From Cycas panzhihuaensis (taxonomy: Eukaryota; Cycadophyta), in assembly GCA_023213395.1 (NCBI GenBank), contig CM041465.1, positions 96,169,741 to 96,233,740 on the forward strand: a stretch of DNA of 64,000 nt, given 5' to 3'. How positions within the stretch are numbered: the stretch's first letter is position 1; every line of letters starts with the position of its first letter. Made by a program: the position numbers and the translations under genes. This document shows positions 1-10,640 of this stretch, one piece after another. The notes under the pieces were generated by a model. It worked only from the letters and a program-made list of their open reading frames with translations, searched no databases and was not told the DNA's origin.

Positions 1-189
1 TTCTAACCTCTCACTTTTAAATCCATTTTTAACCATAAAACACAAATAAGTAGAGACTTCTTCTTGAAGAGTTAGTAAAAGTGGTTCTAAGGTCCTTGTA
101 GGCTAATATATCTTTCATTGTTATATAGAAATAGAAGAAGCATAAATATATTAAGAGATAATCAACTTAGACCATTTCCAAAGCAACCA
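1..189 (+). repeat. 3' end of the 5' LTR of TAT-A
   Basis: This segment aligns with 39,238-39,431. Shared landmarks include the opening pyrimidine-rich stretch, a run of aaccataaaacacaaataag, and the terminal ccatttccaa with an ACCA end. A primer-binding site follows six bases downstream, which identifies it as an LTR end. Most of the LTR lies outside the window. Confidence 0.8.
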
Positions 190-195
190 TCTTTT

Positions 196-214
196 TGGCG
201 ACCATATTGGGGAG
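196..214 (+). promoter_or_regulatory. Primer-binding site of TAT-A (non-Met type)
   Basis: The sequence tggcgaccatattgggga begins with TGG six bases after the LTR end. Equivalent sites occur at 57,168 (cggcgaccatactgggga) and 63,330 (tggcaaccatactgggga) after the LTRs of TAT-B. The form resembles the tRNA-Arg-type sites reported for Ogre/Tat elements rather than the initiator-Met sites of the copia elements here. The tRNA identity is an inference. Confidence 0.65.
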
Positions 215-226
215 TTGCCTTTTATT

Positions 227-1397
227 TTAATTTCTATGTCATTAGTAATACACTTTTAAACAATAGAGATAACACCATCATCCTAATGAAGAAGATCATT
301 AAGGCTTCAAGGTATTCCACCAAGCTTTGAGTCTCAACACTCTTATCTTACTCAAGAAGTTTCATCAACTCACATAAATCCTTCTAAACATCAAGCATAT
401 GATACTTATTTATATCCATCTAAGGAATCAAACCACTTGTATAAAGTACCCATTGAGAAAACGTACCCTGAAATACCCTCTTAATTTATTCGTAGTATTT
501 CTCTTCCTACCTCTTCTTCTATTCAAGGAGAGTCCCCTCTTTTTCAAGTACCCTTATCATACTTTGAGCTAGTCCTTGTGAGAGTCCATTCTCCTATTCA
601 TATGCCTAATTACCATGATCCTTTCCATCCTAACACTTATACTATGTCTACTTCTCCTTAACATTGTTAATTTAATCTACTTTGTGAGGAGTATGAGTCA
701 ATATAAGTTGAGTCGCCTAGTATACTTAAGGTGAACTAATCTCCTTTTCCATCTCATCCTCATACACCGAGAACTCTTTCTTCTTATTTTAGAAACATTG
801 GAGATAATAGATCTATTCATTCTCAACCTCTTGTTTCACCTCATTTATTACAAGAGTAAGTGCACCCTACTCATGTTGTATCCTTTATACATGAGATACT
901 TATTAAACCTTCTATTCAAAAGAACCCTACTTCTTCTCATGTTTCTATATCTCATTACGTTGGTCCATCCTCTTCTATCCCTTGACTAACATATTTATAT
1001 CCTGGTAAACTAACTTCTTCATGCTATATTACCATTTCAACTTAACCTAAACAACATGTTTCTCATGGAGTTCTTTCTCAAAATATTTGGCTCTCTCTTT
1101 TTACTCTCAAACTATCTAATCTTATTTCATTGTCTAATCCTACTTTGAATGTTCAAGTTGTTCATTCTCATCCTATGATTATTCAATCTCAAATCATTTG
1201 AACAATTAATCTTAGTTCTTCATCTCATATTCTTAGTTCACTTCCTTAATAGATTTCCACCTATGTTTTCTAATTATTATATACCTCAAACTAATTCTAT
1301 AGTTATTCCATCAGATTGGTTTAACCCTTCACAACTTCTTCCTATTTATTCTATTCCTTATGAACAACAACCTACTTCTTCCTTGGTCCTTCATCCA
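227..1397 (+). pseudogene. gag: TAT-A gag, N-terminal part (split by COP-1)
   Basis: This is the decayed N-terminal, serine/proline-rich part of a Tat-type Gag, the structural protein that would package element RNA in cytoplasmic particles. No long frame survives. Short segments (for example IPSDWFNPSQLLPIYSIP near 1,305) have the proline/glutamine/serine-rich texture of the equivalent region of TAT-B gag (57,880-58,480). The reading continues across the COP-1 insertion: residues before 1,397 join those after 8,667 once one copy of the target duplication is removed. Assignment rests on position after the primer-binding site and on continuity with the clearer gag core downstream. Confidence 0.55.
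1393..1397 (+). repeat. Target-site duplication of COP-1 (left copy)
   Basis: ATCCA lies immediately before the LTR and is repeated exactly at 8,662-8,666, immediately after the other LTR. Confidence 0.95.
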
Positions 1398-1847
1398 TGT
1401 TAGGAATATTAATGTAATCTTTATGTTCTTTTTAAAGTTTATATTTAAGTCACATGTCTAAATTTATATTTGAGTTATTATAAGGTTTAACTTTAATGTT
1501 TGTTAATTATCTTATGTGAAAGGTGGTTGAAATGCAGAACTACATTTTAACGAACCTTTCGTTGTATAAATTCATCTCCTAGATTCAAGGAGATAGTTCC
1601 GAGAATCTAGGAGGGTTGTCTAAATGCTTTTTATAAGGTTGGTCTAGTGGTCAGGTGGTTTATGTATGTGGTCTTCTATTTTTCTCACTTTGCTTAATAA
1701 AACTACGAATTTAGGAGGTGGTTTTTCTTCCCCAAAAGGGGTTTTCCACCTGTCAAACTGGTGTACATGTGTAGTGTTATCTTGTTACCTGTGTTTGCTT
1801 ATTTTATGATCCTGTGATTACATTGTACATGTGCCCATCTTTCTACA
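1398..1847 (+). repeat. 5' LTR of COP-1
   Basis: It starts TGTTAGGAATATTAATG, ends TCTTTCTACA, and is 450 bp, exactly the length of the 3' copy. It contains an 11-bp perfect inverted repeat (1,576-1,586 and 1,603-1,613) with a 16-base loop. Confidence 0.95.
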
Positions 1848-1860
1848 TGGTATTAGAGCA
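1848..1860 (+). promoter_or_regulatory. Primer-binding site of COP-1 (initiator tRNA-Met type)
   Basis: TGGTATTAGAGCA abuts the LTR. It matches the standard plant site TGGTATCAGAGC with one C-to-T change. Confidence 0.9.
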
Positions 1861-2240
1861 TTCCACTCGAAAACATTTGGTTCAAACTCACTCTTGATCA
1901 CATAACCATGTATCTCTTTGGCCTGTTGCAGAAGTAGCTCCCAAAGTATTACTGAAATAAATGACAAAACTAGTAAAAAAAAATTAGGGGTGGTTTGCAA
2001 ATGCTGTAGTAACATTTGATTCAGTAACACTAGATGTTTGATAGCAGTATATAATATCCATCATTCTTGGGATCTATCTAAAAAAGGTGCTCTGCCATAC
2101 TTTTCCTAGTTCTATGTTGCAATGAGTTCTGCAAGCACCTAGTAAGGCTCCCCACACGTTAGAACTAGGTTCTAATAGCATCTTTTATATGAATTCTTCT
2201 GCTTCATTAAGATGTCTAGAGCGTCTAAGAAGGCCAATGC
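1855..2240 (-). pseudogene. Captured pentatricopeptide-repeat (PPR, E-type) gene fragment
   Basis: The minus strand encodes recognisable pieces of a PLS-class plant PPR protein, an organellar RNA-binding protein family. Reading from high to low coordinates: LLRRSRHLNEAEEFI (about 2,235-2,185), VWGALLGACRTHCNIELGK (about 2,150-2,095), then AEHLF-stop-IDPKNDGYYILLSN (about 2,100-2,040). Together these are the characteristic E-motif series after the last PPR repeat. A separate piece, HGYVIKSEFEPNVFEWNAL (about 1,925-1,860), is an S/L-type repeat that normally lies N-terminal of the E motif, so the pieces are rearranged or drawn from two places. Frames shift and stops interrupt. It lies antisense to COP-1, directly after its primer-binding site. 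Confidence 0.75.
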
Positions 2241-2880
2241 CAGAACTAGATATAGGGGTGTAGTTCCTTATTGAATGTATGCAGTACCCATGAAGCTTAA
2301 ACCTAACTGTCCAAACTGCCCAACTAGTGCAAAAGGGTTTGTGTACACTAGCATGTGAGGAATGCCTAGAATACCTCATGGAGGACTAAAGAAAGAACCT
2401 ATAAAACCAGAAGTTGGAGCCCCATAGAAGGAGTCTACACATAAGCAGCATTGCTGTCATCCTCCAATAGTGCAGAAAGAGCACCTAGGTTAAGTGGCAA
2501 CCTATCATCATCACCCTCCAAGGAAGAGGAACTTTGAGCCTATAGTCGGAGAAGAGTTGCGAGAAATCCCATGGCCTGACCTGCAAAACCCAATATAAAC
2601 AGCGCGTATGCCACAGATTTAACATTATCCATCTTCCAAATCAGTGAGTAGTGGATACGAAAAGCAGATTCCAAGCCAAAATACATATCAATCTCAGAAT
2701 TTTAAAGAGGGAAACACAACATCGATGGTAGATGAGATGAGTCTGGATAGCAGCTGACATCCTCAAGCCTTCATTCATCCCCCGTACCTTCGATCTCCAT
2801 CTTCATCTTGAGCCAAACCTGCAAATAGAGGAGCGAGTGCCACTACCATGATTGGAATTATTAGGTAGGGTTTCTAACCT
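2241..2880 (-). pseudogene. Unidentified host-like coding segments in the COP-1 leader
   Basis: Minus-strand frames contain stretches with ordinary protein texture, unlike the AT-rich leader that follows. They include a hydrophobic piece, VAYALFILGFAGQAMGFLAT (about 2,615-2,555), an acidic/leucine piece, PLNLGALSALLEDDSNAAYV (about 2,500-2,440), and NPFALVGQFGQLGLSFMG (about 2,330-2,275). Base composition is visibly higher in G+C than at 2,900-3,900. I do not recognise the protein. It may be more of the captured gene locus, including non-coding parts, or a second captured locus. Confidence 0.35.
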
Positions 2881-3906
2881 ACGCCCCCTCCCAGATTTCA
2901 ATTTTTTTTTAATTTCAATTTTCTTTGTTGAATTGAAACCTCTCATCGAGTCTGGTTTAGCATTTTTTAATTTCATTTTTTATTTTATTTTGATTTAATA
3001 AACAATAACCCCCCCTCCCTTATTACATTATATTTTGATTTAATATAAATCCTAATACCCCCTTATCACATTAATAATGTAATCTAATCCCTCCTTATTA
3101 CATTAATCTTAATACTTCCCTTAATTACATTCATAAAATTAATCTAAACCCATCCCTTAAGTTAATGTTTTCATACTTATTTTTTAAATCCCTCTTTTTA
3201 TATTGATTATTATAATAAGCCCTTTCAATTTCTCTTAGTTTCTATCTTGCTTAAGGATTTTTTTTTTTTTTTTGTATAATAAAGCATGTAATCTCACTAC
3301 TTCAATGCATCCTAACCTTTAATTTATGGATAAATCATAAGATTTTTTTATTATCCACATTTTAGGGTTAGATTCTAAGTTTTTAATTCATTAATTATTG
3401 TCTTGTTACCTTTGTGCTTAAGTTAGATTTCTATTAAAATAATGAGTTAAATATTATCACTTTAACACAAGACAACTTTTCATCCAAGTATAAATATTTT
3501 ATTAAGTTTAGCTGAGGGTGCCTTTTTCATATGCACACACTAAATTTCGGAGTTAAATTTCCTAGAAAAAGTTTTTACATACCTACTTATAGTCACAGTT
3601 CTCCATTCATTAAGATATTTTGTAAAATAGTTGGTAAGTGACAATCTTATAACCCTTTATCAAACTTAACACTTAAGGGGGAACCTTTTTTTTTGAAAAA
3701 GGGACTACTTAAGGGGATTCTTTAAGAAATTATTTATCCAAAAACATGAGATTTTCTCTTTAAGTGCAAGTAACGCATACTACAATGCTTTCTTGAACTA
3801 TGCCTATTAAAATATTAATCTGATTATTAATACTTTTAGTTAGTGATTATTTTTTCAAACACCTTCATATTTTTTTAATCTTTAATCAAACTTCATAACT
3901 TCCAAT
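2881..3906 (+). other. AT-rich untranslated leader of COP-1
   Basis: No coding frame is visible. There are T-tracts, a C-tract with repeated cccctccttattacatta-like phrases (3,009-3,150), and general AT-richness. It separates the captured fragments from gag. Confidence 0.6.
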
Positions 3907-4960
3907 ATGGCATTAATGTCAAGGACAACCACTTGCATTCAAATTCCAATATTAACTAGCTCAAACTATGCCGACTAGAGGAGTCACATATCCCATCAGC
4001 TCAAACAGCAAAAGATATGGCGATATGTTATAGGTGAATTTTAAAAAATAAAAGAAGATGCTACAGAGAGTTATATGGTATATCTGATAAACTTAGATGT
4101 AGTCTTAGGCACAATATTAAACTCACTCTCACCAAAAATCAGTTGGTAGTTTTCTAAAACAGATGACTTGGCCACTATGTGGAAAACCTTGCAAGAAAAA
4201 TATGACAAGATCAATACACATCAAGTGGCTATCCTAGAACAGTAATTGTATGACCTTACTTTTGACGATTTTTCTAATGTTGAGGATTTTTTAAGTAAAA
4301 TTTAATTAATTAATAAAAATCTAGGAAACTACATCAAATCTAAAACTAAAGAAGGTGATACTGAAAAAATAACTACGCATGCTTGAGACGACGATACGCT
4401 CATATGTCTTGCAGAAAACAAATTACCAAAACACTTTAATCTCTATAAAACTGCCAGACAACAAGCTAGAGACCCTCCTATAACATTCAATTAGTTGAAA
4501 AACCAGCTAATTAAACATCAGATAATGTTAATTTAAATAGGCGCAGTAAAAGATCCTTTACAGGTTTTGTTTTCCAAAACTAAGCTACAATTTAAAAACA
4601 AACAACAGAATAATTTTCATAGTAATCCAAAATTTCAGAAACCTTATAGAGATTCACCATCCAATTCATAAAACAATATTAAGTATTTTAGTCCGTCCAA
4701 AAACCAAAATATTTCTAATCAGTCATTTTATAATAGGAACAATGTCACTCTTTCTTAAAATACTAGTTGTGCCTATTGTCATAAAAGAGGCCACACTATT
4801 GATGTCTACAGAAGTATAATAGCTTCAGAAGCATAGAAAGCTTCCAAGGGATTTCAAAATTGACCTCAATTCCATCCTCAATCCCATTCTCAATCATGAC
4901 CTTAAAATCAACAAACTCGTAATCGTTCTTTAGCAGTAATAACTTCTGCGTTTGTTGCCC
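3907..4960 (+). pseudogene. gag: COP-1 gag (nucleocapsid region included)
   Basis: This is a decayed copia Gag, which would form the particle that packages the RNA. The start chosen is the ATG at 3,907, giving MALMSRTTTCIQIPILTSSNYADW; the phrase LTSSNYADWRSH is the usual copia Gag N-terminus. A UBN2-type core follows (MWKTLQEKYDKINTHQVAIL, about 4,175-4,235). Near 4,765 a CCHC knuckle reads CAYCHKRGHTIDVYR, keeping Cys-Cys-His but with the last Cys lost. Several stops are in frame, most explainable as CAG, CAA or TGG mutated by a transition. Confidence 0.8.
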
Positions 4961-6545
4961 TTACAAATTAACCACCACAGTGGATCCTTGACTTTGGTGC
5001 ATCCCATCACATGACTGGACACCATAAATATTTAACCACTTATCAATCTGAAATGAACTCTGAAGAAGAGATTTCTTTTAGAAGTGGTACTCAACTTAAA
5101 GTCAAAGGATCAGGTGATGTTATCTTAAAAGATGGTTCAATCAAGGACGTCTTTTACATACCTAGTTTATTACCAAACCTACTCTATATCTATCAAATCT
5201 GCTAGAAAGACCTTGTTATCAAATTCTAGAAAAATAAATTTATCATTAAGGAACCATTAAACAAATTCAGATGTATTGCCTTAGGACCTATTGATCATAA
5301 TACAAGTCTCTATAGTTTAATAAGTCTACAAAATAACAAAACAAAATCTTTTAGTGCCTTTATTGCCAAATCTTACTCAGTCAACAAACTTTGGCATGTA
5401 TGATTTGGCTATACAAGTTATGGAAAACTATAATATTTAAATAAGCATGAAATGGTTCATGGTCTACCACCCTTAAACACTGTTTATGGTGTTTGTGAAG
5501 CCTGTGTGACAAGTAAATAACACATGGATCCATTTCCACATAAAACTCAATTCAGAGCAGCAGTTCTACTTAAACTCATTCACTTTGACATATGTGGACC
5601 CTTTCATATAATATCATACTTAGGTTCTCGTTATTTTATTACATTTATAGATGGTTATTCAAGAAAATGTTAGGTTTATATGCTCAAAATATGTAGTCAA
5701 GTGTTTGATATTTTCATTGAATATAAAATGTTAGTTGAAAATCAATCAAATTCAAAAAGCAAAATTTTTCAATCTGATAATACAAAAGAATATTTAAGTA
5801 GAAAATTTATTTTTTTCTATAAATCACATGGAATTTGATTCTAGCATTCCATTGTATACACACCTTAACAAAATAGTGTTATTGAATACAAAAACCATAC
5901 TCTTGTTAAGATGACTCGTTGCATGTTACATGCAAAGAATCTAGATCTAAATTTATGGGTAGAAGTAATTAACTACTCTAACTATTTATTAAATCGTTTA
6001 CCTAGTAAATGTATACAGAACATTACTCTAAAACAAAAATGGTCTGGAAGAAAACCATCTATCAATCATTTATAAATCTTTGGCAGTATTGTGTAGGGAC
6101 ACATCCCTAAAGAAAAATGTAAAAAATTAGACCCAAAAAATCAAAAATACATCTTCATTGGATACAGCGAAGAGAGTAAAGCTTATAGACTCTTAGATCT
6201 AGTCACACATCAAATTTCTATTTTATGTGATGTAATATTTGATGAAGAAGGATCTTTTTCAACATCTACTTATGTAGAACTTCGTGTTGAAAGTTTGCTA
6301 ACCAACACCTATTTGGTTGAACCATTTGACAAACAAGCTGATCTAAAAGTTATAGAATCCTTCTCAACTCAAGTCCAAAATTGGACTCTATCCGAACCTA
6401 CTGAAATAGATCCTTCCCTTCGGACTAGTTTATTAAATCAACTTATACCTTTAGAAATAGTTCCTAACAAGCAACCTATTTGGGCAATGAAAATACTTGA
6501 TGATGCTGGATCTGACGTAGGTAATCCTACCGATACCAGACGCAC
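4961..6545 (+). pseudogene. pol: COP-1 protease and integrase
   Basis: The protease begins near 4,979 with WILDFGASHHMTG, where copia enzymes have D-S/T-G-A, so the active-site neighbour is altered to Phe. The 5,011-5,205 stretch remains open. A GAG-pre-integrase zinc region follows (KLWHV-stop-FGYTSYGKL, 5,385-5,430; CEACVTSK near 5,500). The integrase catalytic core starts FDICGPFHIISYLGSRYFITFIDGYSRK (about 5,585-5,670, first Asp in FDICGP), continues with FQSDNTKEY (second Asp, about 5,770) and the NSVIEYKNHT region (third acidic residue, about 5,875). At least nine stops interrupt the product. It would have matured the polyprotein and inserted cDNA into the nuclear genome. Confidence 0.85.
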
Positions 6546-6547
6546 GC

Positions 6548-8165
6548 GTGCCTAAAAATAATGATAAAAATAATGGTAATCCTAACTTTGCCTTAGTGGT
6601 AAAAATAATGGATAGCAATGATCCCAGAACATTTAAACAAGCTAGCAACAATTCTGTATGGCAGGACGCTATACAGACTAAATTTGATGCTTTAATTAAA
6701 AATTTAACTTGGGATCTAGTTCCACTCCCACCTAGGAAAAATGTAGTCGACTGTAAATGGGTCTATAAGACAAAATATAACTCAACAGATGTAATTAAAA
6801 AATATAAAGCTTGCCTAGTTGCAAAAGGTTTTTCACAAATAGATAGCATCGATTATAACGAAACCTTTGCCCCTGTTATAAAAATGAATACAATCAAAAT
6901 AATTATTACTCTAGTAGCCAAGTTTGGTTGGGAAATCTACCAAATGAATGTTAAGAGTTCTTTCTTAAACAGTGATTTCAAATAAGAGATCTATATATCT
7001 CAGCCACCAGGATTTATTAAAAATCCTAATTTAGTTTGTAAACTTAAGAAATTCACTTATGGCTTAAAACAAGCTCCTTGAGCTTGGTATACCAAAATCA
7101 ACGATTATTTAATTCACATTGGATACACTAGATGCATTAGTGATCCAAATCTTTATTTTAAACATGAAAATGAAAATCTTACTATTCTAATCCTCTATGT
7201 TGATGATATTATCAATAATAGATCATCAATTAATAATATTTATTATTTAAAATCTATTTTAATGAACAAATTTGAAATGACCGATTTAGGTCTATTACAT
7301 TACTTTCTTACTCTACAAGTTTATCAACATCATTCAAATATAACTATATCTCAACCTAAGTATATTCTAGACCTAATTCAGCAGTTTAACATCGAAAATA
7401 CTAAACCCGTATCAAATCCTTTACAATTAAGAGTCAAACTCTCTACTGATTGTTCATCACCTTTATGTGACCCTATATTATATAGACAACTAATTGGTAG
7501 TATTATCTATTTAACTCACACCCGCCCTGACATTTCATATGTTGTCATTTTATATTCCTATTATATGCAACAGCCATACAAATCTCATTGGAAAGCAGAT
7601 AAACTTATCTTATGATATCTAAAGCATACTATTTTTTATGGTTTAACTTATAATTTTTGCAATAAACCTCTAACTCTAACTAGATATACTGATTTCAATT
7701 GGGCAAGTGATATAAATAATTACAAACCTACTTTAGGTTATATATTTTTTATAGATTCCTCACCTATTACTTAGTCTAGTAAGAAAATACAGGCACTATC
7801 TTTATCAACAACTAAAGTTTAATATCGTGCACTTGTTGAAGCTGGTAAAGAAGTACTTTGGCTCAAATCTTTACTAAATGAAATTGGTCTATCACTAAAC
7901 TTTTTCATTGAACTTAAAGTTGATAATCAAGGTGTAATTGCTATAGCTACAAATCTAGTTTCATATTCTAAGACTAAACATATTGAATTACATCAGCATT
8001 CTATTCACAATTTAGTTACTAATAATCTTATTTCTTTGTCTTATTGTCCAACAGATCTATAGATTGCTGACATTCTTATGAATTTTTTAACTGAAGTAAA
8101 GTTTCTAAATCTTAAAGATTTGTTGCAGATAAAAGAAGTCTCCATCAAAGGGGGATCACCGTGAT
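6548..8165 (+). pseudogene. pol: COP-1 reverse transcriptase and RNase H
   Basis: The RT starts with VWQDAIQTKFDALIKNLTWD (about 6,656), then KWVYKTKYNSTDVIKKYKA, and keeps the catalytic ILYVDDI at about 7,190-7,210. An open piece from 7,262 to 7,615 carries FEMTDLGLLHYFL and YRQLIGSIIYLTHTRPDISY. The RNase H follows with YTDFNWASD (about 7,690), KIQALSLSTTKV-stop-YRALVEAGKEVLWL (about 7,790-7,865), DNQGVIAIA and TKHIELHQHSIH, ending before the polypurine tract. Stops at 6,983, 7,081, 7,614, 7,774, 7,819 and 8,060 kill the frame, mostly as transitions of CAA, CAG or TGG. The RT and RNase H would make double-stranded cDNA from element RNA. Confidence 0.9.
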
Positions 8166-8202
8166 GAAGACTTTCTTTTTCTACAGCATAAAAGTTTACA
8201 TT

Positions 8203-8211
8203 AAAGGGGGA
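8203..8211 (+). promoter_or_regulatory. Polypurine tract of COP-1
   Basis: AAAGGGGGA ends exactly at the 3' LTR start and would prime plus-strand DNA synthesis. Confidence 0.9.
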
Positions 8212-8661
8212 TGTTAGGAATGTTAATGTAATCTTTATGTTCTTTTTAAAGTTTATATTTAAGTCATATGTCTAAATTTGTATTTAAGTTATTATAAGGT
8301 TTAACTTTAATGTTTGTTAATTATCTTATGTGAAAGGTGGTTGAAATATGGAACTACATTTCAACAAATCTTTTATTACGTAAATTCATCTCCTAAATTC
8401 AAGGAGATAGTTCTAAGAATCTAGGAGGGCTGTCTAAATACCTTTTACAAGGCTAGTCTGGTGGTTAGGTGATTTATATATGTGGTCTTCTATTTCTCTC
8501 ACTTTGCTTAATAAAACCACAAATTTATGAGGTGGTTTTTCTTCCCCAAAAGGGGTTTTCCACCTATCAAACTGGTGTACATGTATAGTGTTATCTTGTT
8601 ACCTGTGTTTGCTTATTTTATGATCCTATGATTACATTGTGCATGTGCCCATCTTTCTACA
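8212..8661 (+). repeat. 3' LTR of COP-1
   Basis: 450 bp, TGTTAGGAATGTTAATG...TCTTTCTACA, aligning end to end with 1,398-1,847. It is followed by the target duplication ATCCA at 8,662-8,666. Confidence 0.95.
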
Positions 8662-8666
8662 ATCCA

Positions 8667-9530
8667 TCACCCTTACCTCAATGTTCTTCAATGTTTAGGC
8701 CAAGGAAACCTTTCTTGGATTATATAAGGTCCCTTTTTCTATAAGAGGTCCTCTCATCTCCTATGCCTTCTTTCCTACCAGAATTTCCTAAGTTTTCAAG
8801 AGATGCTTCTTAAGATATTGCATCCCATATACAAGTATTTACACTTGCGTGCATAGCCTTTATACCATATGATTATGTCATGATGTGTTTATTTCCCAAA
8901 TCACTTTAGGGAAATTCTTTGAAGTGTTTTATCATCTCGCCTTCACTTCCATCTTTTCTTTTCAACAACTAGTCAATTCCTTCATTAATTACTTTGACAT
9001 AGCAAGACCTTTTGAAACTAAAATTAAATCATTGTTGGCCATTAAACAAAACCAAGACAAAACTTCTAGAGATTTTATAAGGTTTTAAGATCAAGTTCAT
9101 ACATGCCATTCTCAATTAGATTTTAATCTTCTTTTTTATTTATTTACTAATGATTTGATCCCCCATGTTTATCTTGAGGTTCTCAAACTAGATCCTCAAA
9201 TGTATAAAGAAGCTATTGATCGATTTAGTATCTTGGAGACCTTTAAAATCTAAGCAGGCATTAAAAAGATTGTAAAATTGGTTCCTTTTAAAGAATTAAT
9301 TCAAACTTCTAGATTCTCTCATTCAAAACCAGCTTATTATTACTTCACCTCCTCAATCAAATTATTAGAGCATGTAATTAATAAAAAATTACACATTAAT
9401 GACTCCACCCCTAATCCTTCTAGTCATGAAGCTAATGTAATTCATCTTACTCAAGGAATGAAGTGTCAAAATCCACTTATACCTCCTCCACCTATGAGGA
9501 AGACTAAATGGTGTTCATACCACTAGATTG
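8667..9530 (+). pseudogene. gag: TAT-A gag, core and C-terminal part
   Basis: This is the Retrotrans_gag-type core of TAT-A, collinear with 58,490-59,390 in TAT-B. Shared phrases include FEVFYHLAFTSIFSFQQLVN (8,905-8,965) against WFYHLPAHFIFSFQ, and SFINYFDIARPFETKIKSLL (8,968-9,030) against FINYFNVARPFESGMKSLL. A later segment ends TKWCSYH (about 9,506), equivalent to the KKWCSIHRECFHD knuckle of TAT-B. Stops and small indels break it. It would form the particle shell. Confidence 0.8.
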
Positions 9531-10640
9531 ATGCTCATGATAGGAGTCAACGTTATATTATTTAATCAATAAACCAAATATCTACAACTCAAACAAATTA
9601 GGCTTCTAAATCTTTTCAAGAGTGATTAATTCATAAATATCCATTGCCTTAACACAAAGATAAATAAGTAAAAGATAAAGTAAAATGAAAGACAAAGCAA
9701 ATAAAGAATGTTGAAGCTGAAAGTTTAGAATCTAATCTCTCAAAGAAACCAATTACTTCCTTTAATCCCGCATCAAAGCATGCCAATAGTAAAACTCACT
9801 CACCTCCCAAAGGTGGAGAAACCAAAAGAACTATCAATATGGTTGAGATTACAAAGAGCTCATGTCTTACCAAATCATTCAATGATTTAATAACCAAAAA
9901 AACTAATTTTTTGCCCCTAGTTCCCCCTCCTCCTATTAAGTTTTAGTTTATTCCCTCTAGATTAAAAGATGGATCATTTTCTTTAGCTAAAAAGTTAAAG
10001 ACTATTCTTATTAGGATATTAGTTATTGACTTGTTGAAGTGTTACCCTAAGTAATGATAGCTCTTATTTGATACATTATAAGTCCCTACTCCTATCGGCT
10101 TATCCAGTTCTACTCTCCCCTTCAACCTAACTACTTTGCCTAATCAAGTTAATCATGTTCCTAATGATATTCCTCCTTTTTATATTAAGATAATTGAGGA
10201 TGACATTAACATCAAATGTGTCATCATTGATTAGGGTTCATTTATTAATGTTATCCCTCTTCACCTTGTTGAATATCTAGAGATTTTGGTCTTTGATCCT
10301 TGTGAGTGGATTTATCAAGGTTATGATAAAAATCAAAAGATTCCTCTCAGCTAAGTAACTTTACCATTAACTTTAAAAAAGTAAAATAGTTTTTACTAAA
10401 TTAATTATCATTGATCTTGATTTAGAATACAATATACTTTTGGGTTAACCATGGATCATGCAAATGGCTCCTATTTATTCTTCACTTTTTAGTAAACTTT
10501 GATTCATTTATGAAGGTGAATTAAAAATTGTTAAATATAAACCTAAGCCAATCAAGTAATTAGTTCCTCTTATTAAAACTATTTCTAAACCTAGTGAATC
10601 TTTAAATTCTTTAGAATATTTCTTTAAATTATTAATCTTA
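9531..10640 (+). pseudogene. pro: TAT-A aspartic protease region
   Basis: This is the decayed protease domain that would mature the polyprotein. A basic, lysine-rich linker comes first (9,640-9,860). Then come ISFPPHDS-like spacer text and the domain itself: EDDINIKCVIID-stop-GSFINVIPLHLVEYLEI (about 10,196-10,285). Here the active-site D-x-G is interrupted by a stop where TAT-B keeps VDNGSSV. The flap and C-terminal motif YNILLG-W-PWIMQMAPIYS (about 10,428-10,480) matches YNLLLGRPWLDQMGAVCS of TAT-B. Identification rests mainly on that collinearity. Confidence 0.7.

Larger units (their letters stand above)
1398..8661 (+). mobile_element. COP-1: full-length Ty1/copia retrotransposon with captured host fragment
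   Basis: Two 450-bp LTRs (TGTTAGG...TCTACA) flank a 6.36-kb interior with an initiator-Met primer-binding site, a long leader, gag, protease, integrase, RT and RNase H in copia order, and a polypurine tract before the 3' LTR. A perfect 5-bp target duplication proves it is a complete insertion. By hand count the LTRs differ at roughly 36 of 450 positions, all but one being transitions. Several in-frame TAG/TGA/TAA codons make it non-functional, although the RT active-site YVDD is intact. The leader (1,861-3,906) is unusually long and contains a plant gene fragment. Confidence 0.95.

Noticed and set aside
1818-2379. An intact PPR gene on the minus strand
   Set aside because: Only rearranged motif pieces with stops and frame shifts are present, inside COP-1; no complete repeats or start codon.
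3001-3150. Repeated cccctccttattacatta phrases as a possible CRISPR-like or satellite array
   Set aside because: The spacing is irregular with only three or four short copies and no spacers, in a plant retroelement leader.
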